Source: Actinomycetota bacterium (GTDB taxonomy: Bacteria; Actinomycetota; Acidimicrobiia; Acidimicrobiales; JAJPHD01). Taken from it: a DNA stretch of 64,000 bases. Made by a program: the position numbers and the translations under genes. The notes beneath the pieces are model-generated. The model ran no database searches. It was given only the letters and a program-made list of their open reading frames with translations, and had not been told where the DNA came from. Location: the NCBI GenBank assembly GCA_021325455.1, contig JAJPHD010000020.1, positions 55,020 to 119,019 on the forward strand. Reading direction: 5' to 3'. The stretch's first letter is position 1. The number at the start of each line of letters is the position of its first letter. Positions 1 through 8,572 of this stretch are shown here, piece after piece.

Positions 1-1
1 C

Positions 2-3000
2 AATGGGCCGCTTACCCTCCTCGTGGCCGGGGTGCTGTGGCGGGCCGGCTCCTCCCTCGTGCTCGTGGTGGTGGCCGTCGTGGCGGTGGCGGCGGCCGCG
101 GTGGGACCCGTCTACCTGAACGCCAGCGGCCAGTCGGTCCTGCAGTCCACCCTGCGGGCCGCACCAGTCCCCAATCGGGGGCTCACCCTGGTGGCGAACG
201 CCAACGGGCAGCTCCCCGTTCCCCGTATCGAGGCCGTCCGGGCCCCGGTCCCGGCCAGCGGCCCGCCCTGGTTCGGGCCCAAGGTGGTGACGGTGGATGT
301 GGGGGTGGGCCTCGTGGCCCCCAATGGACAGGCTTACAGGGGTGACCTGCTGGCCAGGGACGGGGACTGTTCGCACTTGGCCTTCGTTGCCGGTACGTGC
401 CCCCGGGCCAGGGGGGAGGTGGCCCTCTCGGTGCGCAGTGCCCGGGCTCTCCGGGCCCGGGTCGGCTCTACGGTCACCCCCTCCCCTGCCAACGCGCCCC
501 GGCCCGCCAAGGACCGCCTCAAGGTGGTCGGCCTCTACCGGATCCCCGACACGAACACCACCTACTGGTGGGAGGACCACAGCGACTTCACCTTCGGCCT
601 CGGAACCAACCCCAGCCAGCCCCTTCCCCTGGACGCCTTGTTCGTCACCCGGTCCACCTTGGCTCCCCTGATGCGCGACAACCCCACGGTCACTGCCCAG
701 GTGCCCCTGCGGGTAGGAGCGGTCACCACCGCCAACTCCTCGACCCTGGTGGGAGACCTGTCGGGGCTGACCCAGTCCGCCATCGCCAAGCAGGACGTGA
801 CCGTTGGCACCGAGCTCGCCTCCCTGGTGGCGTCGGCCGATCATCAGGTCTCGCTCATGGCCACCATCGTGGCCGTCGTGACCATGGAGCTGGTGCTCCT
901 CACCCTCCTGCTGCTGTTCGGCCTTCTGGCCCGAAGCGCCGAAGCCAGGGAGGGGGAGGTGGCTCTGGCCAAGCTGCGGGGCTTCGGGGTCCTCCGGGTC
1001 CTGTCCGTGGGCCTGGCCCAGCCGGCCGCCCTCATTCTCCTGGCCTACCCGCTGGGTCTGGCCCTGGCCTGGGGGGTGGTGGCCGTGGAGGCCGGCTCCC
1101 TGCTGGTGCCCGGCACGCCGGTGGCCCTACCCCCGCTATCCCTTGGCACCGGGGCCCTGGCGGTGGCGGGAGGCCTCCTGGCCGGCCTCCTGGCGAGCAG
1201 GCGGATCCTCACCGCCCCCCTCGCCGAGCAGCTGAAGTCGGCCCGTCGCCCCGAGCCCTCTCGGCGCGCTGCCCTGGCCCTGGATGTGGCCGCTCTGGCC
1301 CTGGCCGCCGCCGGCATCGTGGAGCTGGCCTTCACCGGCGTCCTGCAGGGGAGCCATCCCAATCCCCTGGCCCTGTTCGCTCCCGCCCTCGTGGCCCTTG
1401 GCGCCGGGGTCGTGGGGGCCCGCTCACTGCCACAGCTCTGCCGGCTGGGGATCCGCCCCACGCGGGCCTCGCCGGCGGTAGGGGCCTTTCTGGCCGTGCG
1501 CCAGGTCGTGCGCCGACCGACCCTGGCCCGTCAGGTGGTCCTGCTGGCCGTGGCCCTGGGGCTCACCACCTTTGCCCTTTTGAGCTGGGCCGTGGCCCGC
1601 CACAACCGGGCTGTGCGAGCCGGCGTCGATGTGGGGGCGGCCCAGGTCCTCACGGTGGGAGTTCCCACCCTGGTGAACCTGGAGCAGGCCGTGCGCCGGG
1701 CCGACCCCTCCGGTCACCTGGCCATGGCTGCGGTGGTGGTCAACACCTCGAGCACCACCCTCCTCGCCGTGGACTCCACCCGCCTGGCCCGAGTGGCGTC
1801 CTGGCCCCGGGGCCTGTCGTCCGAGCCGGTGGCCGCCATCGCCCACTACCTGCGCCCCCGCACCGCCCCCCCTGTGACCCTGGTCGGCCGGGAGCTGGCC
1901 CTCTCGATTGACCTTCCCCACCCGGTCCCCCCCTCGCTGGCCCTGTCGCTCGTCGTGGCGGGCAGCAACGGCCAGGCACCCGGCATCACCATCGGCCCCA
2001 TCCGGGCCGGCACCCATCGCTACACGGTTCGCCTACCTGGCATGTGCCGCCGGGGCTGCCACCTCGTGACCCTGCAGCCGGTATGGCAGCCCAACAGCTT
2101 CTATGGCGGGGTCGTCAACTTCTCCCTCGTCCTGCGCTCGCTCGCCGCGAGGCCCGATCATGGCTCGTGGCGGCCGGTCCACGCCGGGCTCACCGATCCC
2201 AACCGCTGGGCCGTGGCCAACACCTCTCCCCAGTTCGGAGTGCAGGCCGCCCTTGGCGAGGCCCCGGCTCGAGGGGGCCTCGTAGCGTCGTTCAACCTGG
2301 AGGGGGACCAGGGCATCCCCACCATCGGCCCCGCCACCACTCCCCAGGCGCTGCCGGCGGTCATCACGCCCCCTGTGGCCAGCGTCAACAGCGACAACCT
2401 GTCGTCGATCCCCTCCCAGGGGCTCGACGGCTACGGCGTCAACCTGAACGGGCAGGTCGAGGTCCCGACCCTACCCGAGATCGAGGCCCAAGGATCGCTG
2501 GTGGACCTCACCCTGGCCCAGAGGGCCGCCACTGGCCCGGAACTGGCCACCGCCACTGACCAGGTCTGGCTCTCTCCCCAGGCGGGGCAGGGAGTCATCC
2601 GCCGGCTGAAGGCGCAAGGGCTCACCGTCCTGTCGGTGAGGCGGACCTCGACCCGGCTGGCCCAGCTTGACCACGGCGGCCTGGCTCTGGCCGACTACCT
2701 CTTCCTGGTGGGGGCGGCAGCCGCTGCCATCTTGGCCCTCGGCACCGTGATCTTCTCCCTGGCCGTCTCGGCCGAGCGGCGGGCTACCGAGCTCACCGCC
2801 CTGCGGGCCATGGGCGTGAGGAGAAGAGCCCTGCTCTACTCGCTCCTCGGCGAGCAGCTGGTGCTGCTGGGCGGGGGAGGCGCCCTCGGCGTGGCGGCCG
2901 GGCTGGGCGCCTTGACCCTGGCCCTGCCAGCGGTGCCGGAGGTGGCCGACGCCTCCTCCGGGCCACCTCTCCAGCTCGGATGGCCGGCGATGGTGCTGGG

Positions 3001-3109
3001 GCCTTTCGTTGCCGTCCTGGCGCTCCTCCTCGTCGTGGGGGCGCTGGTCTCGGCCCTCGGTGTGCTGAGGCGGGTGGCACCATCCCGGCTGCGGGTGGAG
3101 GCCGAATGA
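2..3109 (+). CDS. FtsX-like ABC transporter permease, 5' end beyond window
   Basis: Membrane subunit of a MacB/FtsX-type ABC exporter. The frame is open to the left edge; the first internal start is GTG at 23, but the sequence just before it (NGPLTLLVAGVLW) already resembles the family N-terminus, so the true start is probably just outside. One N-terminal membrane segment is followed by a large extracytoplasmic domain, a cluster of membrane segments from about residue 275 to 530, a second long extracytoplasmic domain, and three closing segments (about 890-1020). This is the duplicated FtsX layout. The charged loop with the AKLRGFG motif and the later ALRAMGVRR motif are the two FtsX coupling regions. 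The stop overlaps the start of the first ATPase gene (ATGA), so permease and ATPases form one operon. The substrate is unknown. Confidence 0.88.
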   Translation, partial: NGPLTLLVAGVLWRAGSSLVLVVVAVVAVAAAAVGPVYLNASGQSVLQSTLRAAPVPNRGLTLVANANGQLPVPRIEAVRAPVPASGPPWFGPKVVTVDVGVGLVAPNGQAYRGDLLARDGDCSHLAFVAGTCPRARGEVALSVRSARALRARVGSTVTPSPANAPRPAKDRLKVVGLYRIPDTNTTYWWEDHSDFTFGLGTNPSQPLPLDALFVTRSTLAPLMRDNPTVTAQVPLRVGAVTTANSSTLVGDLSGLTQSAIAKQDVTVGTELASLVASADHQVSLMATIVAVVTMELVLLTLLLLFGLLARSAEAREGEVALAKLRGFGVLRVLSVGLAQPAALILLAYPLGLALAWGVVAVEAGSLLVPGTPVALPPLSLGTGALAVAGGLLAGLLASRRILTAPLAEQLKSARRPEPSRRAALALDVAALALAAAGIVELAFTGVLQGSHPNPLALFAPALVALGAGVVGARSLPQLCRLGIRPTRASPAVGAFLAVRQVVRRPTLARQVVLLAVALGLTTFALLSWAVARHNRAVRAGVDVGAAQVLTVGVPTLVNLEQAVRRADPSGHLAMAAVVVNTSSTTLLAVDSTRLARVASWPRGLSSEPVAAIAHYLRPRTAPPVTLVGRELALSIDLPHPVPPSLALSLVVAGSNGQAPGITIGPIRAGTHRYTVRLPGMCRRGCHLVTLQPVWQPNSFYGGVVNFSLVLRSLAARPDHGSWRPVHAGLTDPNRWAVANTSPQFGVQAALGEAPARGGLVASFNLEGDQGIPTIGPATTPQALPAVITPPVASVNSDNLSSIPSQGLDGYGVNLNGQVEVPTLPEIEAQGSLVDLTLAQRAATGPELATATDQVWLSPQAGQGVIRRLKAQGLTVLSVRRTSTRLAQLDHGGLALADYLFLVGAAAAAILALGTVIFSLAVSAERRATELTALRAMGVRRRALLYSLLGEQLVLLGGGGALGVAAGLGALTLALPAVPEVADASSGPPLQLGWPAMVLGPFVAVLALLLVVGALVSALGVLRRVAPSRLRVEAE

Positions 3110-3990
3110 GAGGGCCAGCGTTGCTGTCCCGGCAAGGAGGCGAGGACGGCGCCGGCGTCGGGCTCTGCTGCGAGGGCGTGGTGCACATCTATCCCAGCCC
3201 GGAAGGCGACGTGGTGGCCCTCCGGGGGGTCGACCTCGAGGTCGATCCCTGCGAGCTGGTGGCCGTGCTGGGCCCGTCGGGCTCGGGCAAGTCGACTCTG
3301 CTCGGGCTGGTCGCCGGCCTCTTCCGGGCCTCGGCAGGCCGGGTCCGGGTCGGCGGGGCGGACCTGGCCCGGTTGGGGCCCCGCCAGCTTCTCCGGTTGC
3401 GGGCCACCCAGGTGGGCCTGGTCCTCCAGGGGGCGGGACGCAACCTCCTGCCCTACGCCGATGCCGTGGGAAACATTCGCTTCGCCCAGCGGGGAAGGGC
3501 CCGTGGGTCCAGCCGGGCCCATGTGGGCCGCCCCGGCGAGCTCCTGGACCGTCTGGGGCTCAACGCCGTGAGCCACCAGGCGGTGGGCACCCTGTCGGGC
3601 GGTGAGCGCCAGCGGGTGGCCCTGGCGGTGGGAGCGGCGACGGGAGTGGGGTTGCTGCTGGTGGACGAACCCACCGGCAACCTGGACCGGGCCGCCCGGG
3701 ACCAGGTGGTGGAGCTCCTGCACCGTCTCAACGCTGACCTCGGCATCACCATCCTCGTGGTCACCCACGATCCGGCGGTGGCGGCCGCCGTGCCCCGCAC
3801 CGTGACCATCCGCGATGGCCGGATCGGGTCCGAGGGCCGCCGGGGGCGGGAGTACGCCGTGGTGGGCCAGGATGGCAGCATCCAGCTCCCCCCCGACCTG
3901 CGAAGCGCCTTCCCGGCCGGCAGCCTCGTACGGGTGCGCCGCCAAGGCGACCGGGTGGAACTGGTCCGAGAGGAGGGGGAGAGGCCGTGA
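3106..3990 (+). CDS. ABC transporter ATP-binding protein with AbrB-like C-terminal tail
   Basis: ATPase subunit (294 aa) of the exporter encoded with the upstream permease. Walker A is GPSGSGKS, the signature is LSGGERQR, Walker B ends LLLVDEP, and the switch histidine lies in VTHDP. The ATG at 3106 overlaps the permease stop; a longer in-frame reading from 2980 lies inside the permease gene and is not used. The last 50 or so residues (GREYAVVGQDGSIQLPPDLR and on to VRVRRQGDRVEL) are not part of the ATPase fold. They read like an AbrB-type swapped-hairpin segment. Such tails occur on some actinobacterial MacB-type ATPases and may mediate subunit pairing or regulation, which is inference. A GTGA overlap couples it to the second ATPase gene. 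Confidence 0.9.
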   Translation: MRGPALLSRQGGEDGAGVGLCCEGVVHIYPSPEGDVVALRGVDLEVDPCELVAVLGPSGSGKSTLLGLVAGLFRASAGRVRVGGADLARLGPRQLLRLRATQVGLVLQGAGRNLLPYADAVGNIRFAQRGRARGSSRAHVGRPGELLDRLGLNAVSHQAVGTLSGGERQRVALAVGAATGVGLLLVDEPTGNLDRAARDQVVELLHRLNADLGITILVVTHDPAVAAAVPRTVTIRDGRIGSEGRRGREYAVVGQDGSIQLPPDLRSAFPAGSLVRVRRQGDRVELVREEGERP

Positions 3991-4640
3991 GTCCGGCGGG
4001 CCCCGTCCGGGAGCTGCGAGCCGAACATCTCCGTTACGAGGCCGGGGGGCGCCTGATCCTGGAGGACGTGAGCCTGACAGCGCCCGCCGGCCGGGCCCTG
4101 GCCGTCTCGGGCCCATCGGGGTCGGGCAAGACCACCCTCCTCCTGCTGCTGGCCGGGCTGGACCGGCCAGCCGGCGGACGGGTCCTCCTGGACGGGACGG
4201 CCATGGAGGACGGCACGGCCCGGCATGCTTGCGCCATGATGCTCCAGAGTCTGGGCCTGGTCCCCATCTTGACCGCCGTGGAGAACCTGGCCGTCCCCCT
4301 CCAGGCCCGCCGCCTGGCCCGGGCCGACATCGAGGAGCGGTGTGCCCGGTGGCTGGAGGCCCTGGGCCTGGGCTCTCTGGGCGAGAAGATGACCCAGGAG
4401 CTGTCCGGCGGCCAGCGCCAGCGCCTGGCACTGGCCCGGGCCCTCGCCCTGGACGCTCCCGTGCTGCTGGCCGACGAGCCGACAGCAGAGCTGGACGCCG
4501 CCAGCCGATCCCTGGTGGTGGACCTGCTCGTGAGAGAGGCCAGGCGGGGGCGGATCGTGGTGGTGGCCACCCACGACGAGGAGGTCGGGGCCGCCTGCGA
4601 CGACCACCTCCGGCTGGTAGAAGGCCGTATGGGGCGCTGA
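3987..4640 (+). CDS. ABC transporter ATP-binding protein (LolD/MacB type)
   Basis: Second ATPase of the same export system, 217 aa, the usual length for a stand-alone LolD/MacB-type ATPase. Walker [10 protein letters not shown]-loop MMLQS, signature LSGGQRQR, Walker B VLLADEP and switch histidine ATHDE are all present. The GTG start overlaps the TGA of the first ATPase gene (GTGA), so translation is coupled. Two different ATPases beside one double-FtsX permease suggest a heterodimeric nucleotide-binding pair, although one could serve a permease elsewhere. About 230 bases without a gene separate it from the convergent dedA-like gene; no convincing terminator hairpin was found there. Confidence 0.9.
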   Translation: MSPAGPVRELRAEHLRYEAGGRLILEDVSLTAPAGRALAVSGPSGSGKTTLLLLLAGLDRPAGGRVLLDGTAMEDGTARHACAMMLQSLGLVPILTAVENLAVPLQARRLARADIEERCARWLEALGLGSLGEKMTQELSGGQRQRLALARALALDAPVLLADEPTAELDAASRSLVVDLLVREARRGRIVVVATHDEEVGAACDDHLRLVEGRMGR

Positions 4641-4870
4641 GGGATCGCCGGTGGGTGCCGGTCCGTTCGTGGACACACCCGGCCGCCTGGGCACCGCCGC
4701 CTTCTGCTGGCCGAAGCGATCCCCCAGGGAACCGGAGGATGCAGGCCACCGGGACATCGACCCCCCGAGCCAGGGGACCCGACGCCAGCGGTGATGTAGA
4801 GGGGCCACTCCCCTTCGCCCGGGACCGGGGCAATGACATAAGCCCGGGGCGCGGGAACGGTCACGGTTGC

Positions 4871-5521
4871 TCATGGCTCCATCCCGGCCTCAGGCTCGCC
4901 GCCCTCACCGCTCCGGGTCCGCCTGCGCCTGCGAACCCGGCGAGCGGCCAGCCAGGCTGCAACCAGCGCAGCCACGATGCCGAGGGAACCCCATCCCATG
5001 AAATGAGCCACCGCATCGTAGGACTCCCCGGCCAGGTATCCGACCCCAACGACCAAAGGGGCCCAGACCAGGGCACCGAGGACGTTCCAGGTCAGGAAGG
5101 CGCCATACGGCATCCCCGCGTCGCCTGCGGCGGCCGGCACGACCGCCCGCAAGAGGCCCACGAACCGTCCGATCAGCACGGCCTGAGGGCCTCTTTGGCG
5201 AATCTGCACCCTGGCCCGCTCCCAGCGGCGGGTCCCGACCCTTCGGCCCACCCAGCTGTGCTCCAGCCGAGGACCATAGTGGCGCCCGAGCTCGTAGCCA
5301 GCAGAGTCTCCCACCACGGCGCCAACGACAGCCAGCACCATGAGTGGCCAGAGGGTCAATCGGCCCTGGAAGGCGAGGAAGCCCGCCAACAACAAGACCG
5401 TCTCGCCCGGTATCACCAGGCCCACCAAGGCGGAGGCCTCGAGAGCGGTGGCGACGAAGACGACCGGGTAGGCCCAGGGGTCGACGGCATCCCCCATGAG
5501 GCGGAGCAGGTGCTCGACCAC
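4871..5521 (-). CDS. DedA family (VTT domain) membrane protein
   Basis: Integral membrane protein of the DedA/SNARE-associated family; members act in membrane homeostasis and undecaprenyl-phosphate or lipid translocation. Family features include the re-entrant motif around LVIPGETVLLL, the GDSAGYELGR segment, and GRFVGLLRAVVPAAAG in the second re-entrant region, then two membrane helices and an arginine-rich cytoplasmic tail. The GTG at 5521 is preferred because the frame upstream of it (to 5656) shows no family similarity; ATG at 5497 is an alternative. Its 5' end faces the divergent winged-helix gene, so a shared promoter region lies at about 5520-5690. Single gene, no obvious partner. Confidence 0.85.
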   Translation of the reverse strand: MVEHLLRLMGDAVDPWAYPVVFVATALEASALVGLVIPGETVLLLAGFLAFQGRLTLWPLMVLAVVGAVVGDSAGYELGRHYGPRLEHSWVGRRVGTRRWERARVQIRQRGPQAVLIGRFVGLLRAVVPAAAGDAGMPYGAFLTWNVLGALVWAPLVVGVGYLAGESYDAVAHFMGWGSLGIVAALVAAWLAARRVRRRRRTRSGEGGEPEAGMEP

Positions 5522-5691
5522 AACCGAGGTTACCCACGGCTGCCCCGGCGATAGCCCAGGAAGTGGTGGTCGGCTTGGAGCACCGGATCGAGGAGGAAGT
5601 GTCAGGACCGGTGGGGCACTCCAGCGCCGGCAGGCCAGGCCGATCGCCCCCTTCATTGCGGGCCCAGCCCCGGTGCGCTGAACTGCTTCTG

Positions 5692-6699
5692 GTGTTGGTC
5701 CTGCAGAGGGAACAGGTTCTCCGCCACAGGCGAGCGGTCGCCCCGCTCGATCGGCGCCTGCCCCCGGGCCCGGACAGCCTCCGCAGAGCGGCGTGGGTCG
5801 GCCTGCAGGACAGCATGCCCCGTGCGGCGCTGCTGTCCCTCCATGCCCGGGTCGATGGCACCACCCCGCAGAGCTGGGAGGATCCGGGGCTGGTCCAGGT
5901 GTGGGGGCCGCGCTTCAGCGTGTTCGTGGCCGCGGGCGTGGACCTGGCCCTATTCACGTTGGCACTGCTCCCCGACGATCCCCGGGGGCGGGAGCGGGCC
6001 AAGCGTCTCGCCGCGCAGCTGCACGACCTGCTGGCCAATGGCGTCGACTCGCTGGAGGAGGCTGGTCGTAGGGTCGGGGTCCACCCCAACGCCTTCCGCT
6101 ACGCGGCAGCTACAGGCACGGTGCTCATCCGTTGGGACGGTGCCCGGCGACCCAGGGTCTCCCCCTGTCCCCCTCCCGACGTGGACCCGGGCGAGGCCCG
6201 CTTGGAGCTGGCCCGCCGCTACCTGCACGTGTTCGGCCCGACGACCGCCGCCTCTTTCGCCAGTTGGTCGGGCCTGTCGGCCAGCAGCAGCGAGGCGGTG
6301 TTCTCGAGGCTGCGGCCCTCACTGGTTCCTGTCCGCACACCCATCGGCCCCGCCTGGGTCCTGGCCTCCGACGAAGCCTCGTTCCGCTCCCGGGCCCGGC
6401 CCGAAGCGGCGGTTCGGCTCTTGCCGAGCGGGGACCCCTACTTCCTGCTGCAGGGCCCGGACCGCGAGCTGCTCGTCGCCAACCCGGACCAGAGGGCGCA
6501 GCTGTGGACCCCGAGGGTCTGGCCGGGGGCTCTCCTCTTGGACGGGGAGGTCGCCGGGACCTGGCGGCGCTCCGGCCGGCGGGTTCGCATAGAGGCGTGG
6601 CGGGACCTCTCGGGCGCCGAGCGGGACCGCATCGCAGCGGAAGTGACGTCGTTGCCGCTGCCGGAGCCGAGCCCGGCGACCGTAGAGATCACTCCCTGA
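5692..6699 (+). CDS. Winged-helix DNA-binding protein, AlkZ-like (HTH_42 family)
   Basis: About 335 aa with the layout of HTH_42 (AlkZ/YcaQ-like) proteins, some of which are DNA glycosylases acting on interstrand cross-links or bulky adducts. Supporting segments are the N-terminal VGLQDSMPRAALLSLHAR, the FVAAGVDLALFTLALLPDD region, a central winged-helix part with YLHVFGPTTAASFASWSGL, and a C-terminal part ending LDGEVAGTWRR. The GTG at 5692 fits the family N-terminus; the frame stays open upstream to 5563. Where active AlkZ proteins carry a Gln-x-Gln or Gln-x-Asp motif, I read Gln-Asp-Ser, so glycosylase activity is uncertain. Confidence 0.72.
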   Translation: MLVLQREQVLRHRRAVAPLDRRLPPGPDSLRRAAWVGLQDSMPRAALLSLHARVDGTTPQSWEDPGLVQVWGPRFSVFVAAGVDLALFTLALLPDDPRGRERAKRLAAQLHDLLANGVDSLEEAGRRVGVHPNAFRYAAATGTVLIRWDGARRPRVSPCPPPDVDPGEARLELARRYLHVFGPTTAASFASWSGLSASSSEAVFSRLRPSLVPVRTPIGPAWVLASDEASFRSRARPEAAVRLLPSGDPYFLLQGPDRELLVANPDQRAQLWTPRVWPGALLLDGEVAGTWRRSGRRVRIEAWRDLSGAERDRIAAEVTSLPLPEPSPATVEITP

Positions 6700-7009
6700 G
6701 CCACGAGCCGCCCGCACCGGGAGCCGCCGGCGATGGCAGCCGCATGGGAAGAGGTGGGCGGTGCCGGCGCCCATGGTGCCGACGGCCAGCACCGATCGGC
6801 GGCAGACCTCCATGCGTTAGTGAGCAGGGAAGTAAGGGGGGGCCACCCCCTGGCAGTGATGAGGGTTCCCGGGTGCGAGGAACAGGGTGATTGCCGCCTC
6901 GGCGGCGTGGTGATGAATCATCGGGGTGGCTCCATCGGACTGGCGACATGTGGCCGCCAGCACGGAGATCCAGATGACCCTTGAGGCGGCGATCAGCTAC
7001 CGACTGCAC
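6700..7009 (+). other. Non-coding stretch between AlkZ-like gene and vapC
   Basis: About 310 bases between two genes whose 3' ends face each other. Short open frames exist on both strands but have no recognisable protein pattern and no ribosome-binding site. I see no tRNA, repeat or terminator with a U-run here. Confidence 0.5.
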
Positions 7010-7396
7010 TCAGCCATCGTCGACGGTCGCGTACGGAGCGAGGCGCTCGTCGTAGCTCAGCAGTTGCCCGCCCAGCTCACGAGCGGTAGCCAGAACAATC
7101 GCGTCAGGCAAGCGCAAACGGTCGTGTCGAGCGCGGAGCTCGGCGGCACACTCGGCCGTCCTCGCGTCAAGGGGTGACAGGCGAATGCCCATAGCGGCGA
7201 TGGCCTCTCGAGCTTCACCGATGCGGCCTACCCGTGCGAAGGCCACCATCGCCTCGCTGTAGGCGCTCGCCGGAGCGACGAGATCTGTGGACGCCTCGTC
7301 AGCGGCCTCGACGTCGTCGACAGCGCGCCGATGATGGTCGTCTGCAGCATCGAGCAACCCGATGAGGACGCTGGCGTCAAGGATCAGCGTTCCCAC
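7010..7396 (-). CDS. vapC: PIN-domain ribonuclease toxin (VapC family)
   Basis: Putative toxin of a type II toxin-antitoxin pair: a PIN-domain, metal-dependent endoribonuclease of 128 aa, typical length. Acidic residues of the active site are visible: Asp in LILDASVLIGLLD near the N-terminus, Glu in SAYSEAMV, Asp in RLPDAIVLATA, and a further Asp in LSYDERL. Its start lies inside the 3' end of the antitoxin gene (13-base overlap), the usual antitoxin-first arrangement with coupled translation. VapC toxins commonly cut tRNA or rRNA, but the target cannot be read from sequence. It is presumably co-regulated from the palindrome at 7602-7634. Confidence 0.85.
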   Translation of the reverse strand: MGTLILDASVLIGLLDAADDHHRRAVDDVEAADEASTDLVAPASAYSEAMVAFARVGRIGEAREAIAAMGIRLSPLDARTAECAAELRARHDRLRLPDAIVLATARELGGQLLSYDERLAPYATVDDG

Positions 7397-7593
7397 TCGT
7401 CCCGGAGCTGGTCGAGTTCCGCTGGCCGATAGATCCCAGTTGCGATGCCAGCGTGGCGACGTACCCGGGAGGTCCGAGCTGCTATGACGATCTCGCCGGG
7501 GCCAGCGGGTCGCACCGTTACCTCGTCGCCTGGCCGGAGCCCTGCGGCCCGCATGGCCTTCAGGGGTAGGGTCACCTGGTTCTTGGAGGACAC
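7384..7593 (-). CDS. vapB: AbrB/SpoVT-type antitoxin (VapB-like)
   Basis: 69-residue antitoxin partner of the downstream PIN toxin. The N-terminus (VSSKNQVTLPLKAMRAAGLR, then PGDEV) is a standard AbrB/MazE-type swapped-hairpin DNA-binding domain. The C-terminus (YRPAELDQLRDEWER) is the helical toxin-binding tail. GTG at 7593 is chosen because the AbrB domain begins there and AAAGG lies about 10 bases upstream; the frame continues upstream to 7959 across non-conserved sequence and the tRNA, so the longer version is rejected. A perfect 10-bp inverted repeat just upstream is the likely autoregulatory operator. Confidence 0.85.
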   Translation of the reverse strand: MSSKNQVTLPLKAMRAAGLRPGDEVTVRPAGPGEIVIAARTSRVRRHAGIATGIYRPAELDQLRDEWER

Positions 7594-7601
7594 CCTCGGC
7601 G

Positions 7602-7634
7602 TACCTTTACTATAGCACCGCAAGAGTAAAGGTA
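7602..7634 (-). promoter_or_regulatory. Palindromic operator/promoter of the vapBC pair
   Basis: A perfect 10-bp inverted repeat, TACCTTTACT and AGTAAAGGTA, with arms at 7602-7611 and 7625-7634 and a 13-base spacer. On the minus strand one arm contains a -10-like TATAGT, and the AAAGG that may serve as the antitoxin ribosome-binding site. The position 9-41 bases upstream of the antitoxin start is where VapBC complexes bind to repress their own promoter. The site is A+T-rich against a very G+C-rich background, which makes chance unlikely. Confidence 0.7.
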
Positions 7635-7879
7635 TATCGCAACCGCCGATCGCCCGGGGCGTGACGCTGCCATCCCAGCCGACCCACGTCGGTAGGTCAA
7701 CTTGGCAGGCGGTCTGGCTTGCAGGTGGTGCAACCGCCTTACGGCAGGCGGCTCGGAGCCGACACGGGCGGCTACGGCCTGGCTGTTGGATCACGCCTGA
7801 GAGCTTGAAGGCTCCTTGGTTCGCGTCTGGGTGATCCTCGGACCCGGGGCTTCCCGCTGAGATCCGAGCCGACCTTGCG

Positions 7880-7954
7880 TGGAGGCGGCGCCCGGAATTG
7901 AACCGGGGTACAGGGCTTTGCAGGCCCTTGCCTAAACCACTCGGCCACGCCGCC
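7880..7954 (-). tRNA. tRNA-Cys (GCA)
   Basis: Read on the minus strand it folds as a standard cloverleaf: acceptor stem GGCGGCG pairing with CGCCGCC, D-arm with GTGGTTTAGGC, anticodon arm GGGCCTGCAAAGCCC with GCA anticodon, and T-arm CCCCGGTTCAATTCCGGG. The discriminator base is U and CCA is encoded. U73 together with the GCA anticodon is the known identity set for cysteine. It is a single tRNA gene. Confidence 0.95.
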
Positions 7955-8032
7955 AGCACCCGCCACCTTAGCCCCCCCCGCCCCCACCCCGGCTAGGGCG
8001 GGCCGACCGCCGCCAGTAGCCTTTCCCGTGTC

Positions 8033-8572
8033 ATGAGCACCACGGCCCGCCGGTCCGCCGGGGCACGAATGCGCCTGGCACGCAACATCTCCATAACCAT
8101 CTGCGCCATCGTGCTGGTAGTGTTCGTGTCCTACCTGGCCGGCTCGGCCTCCACCCATCCCAGCTCCAGGCCCTCCTACGGCTCGGTCAACCTCCCGACC
8201 CGTGGCGTCGGGGCCGCCTTCGCCCCTCTCGACCGCAGCCATCAGATACCTGCGGACGTGCTCGGCGCCGTCGTGGTGCCGGCCCACTCGACGGTCGTGG
8301 GCAGGACCAACCACGACCGGGGCGTCGACACCTATGACCGCAGCGTCTCCTACGTGTCGCCCTACCCCGTGGCCACGGTCAGGCACTTCTTCCCCGCCGC
8401 CCTCGCCCACCGCCGCTGGGACGTGGTGAACAACACCCCGGGCCTGATCCTGGCCCGCCATGCCAGCGACTACGGGGACTACTGGGAGGTGGGCGTCTCC
8501 GTCTCACCCCGCCCCGGCCATGCCGGCAGCCGCTTCACCGTCACCCTCATGCTGTTCCAGGCCGAGGCCTAG
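8033..8572 (+). CDS. Hypothetical single-pass membrane or secreted protein
   Basis: 179 aa. A basic N-terminus (residues 1-18) is followed by one hydrophobic segment (about 19-40, ISITICAIVLVVFVSYLAGS) that could be a membrane anchor or uncleaved signal. The rest is a small soluble domain of alternating strands with aromatic residues (VSPYPVATVRHFFPAAL, YGDYWEVGVSVSP), probably extracytoplasmic. I do not recognise the family. Its TAG stop shares the palindromic CTAG with the stop of the convergent membrane-protein gene. Confidence 0.7.
   Translation: MSTTARRSAGARMRLARNISITICAIVLVVFVSYLAGSASTHPSSRPSYGSVNLPTRGVGAAFAPLDRSHQIPADVLGAVVVPAHSTVVGRTNHDRGVDTYDRSVSYVSPYPVATVRHFFPAALAHRRWDVVNNTPGLILARHASDYGDYWEVGVSVSPRPGHAGSRFTVTLMLFQAEA

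Noticed and set aside
2836..4839. Long minus-strand frame antisense to the ABC transporter genes (667 codons)
   Set aside because: Low-complexity Pro/Gly/Arg translation with no family pattern; a by-product of very high G+C opposite real genes.
7734..7751. Hairpin CCGCCT-6-AGGCGG upstream of the tRNA/vapB interval
   Set aside because: No U-run on either strand and no conserved context; not convincing as a terminator.
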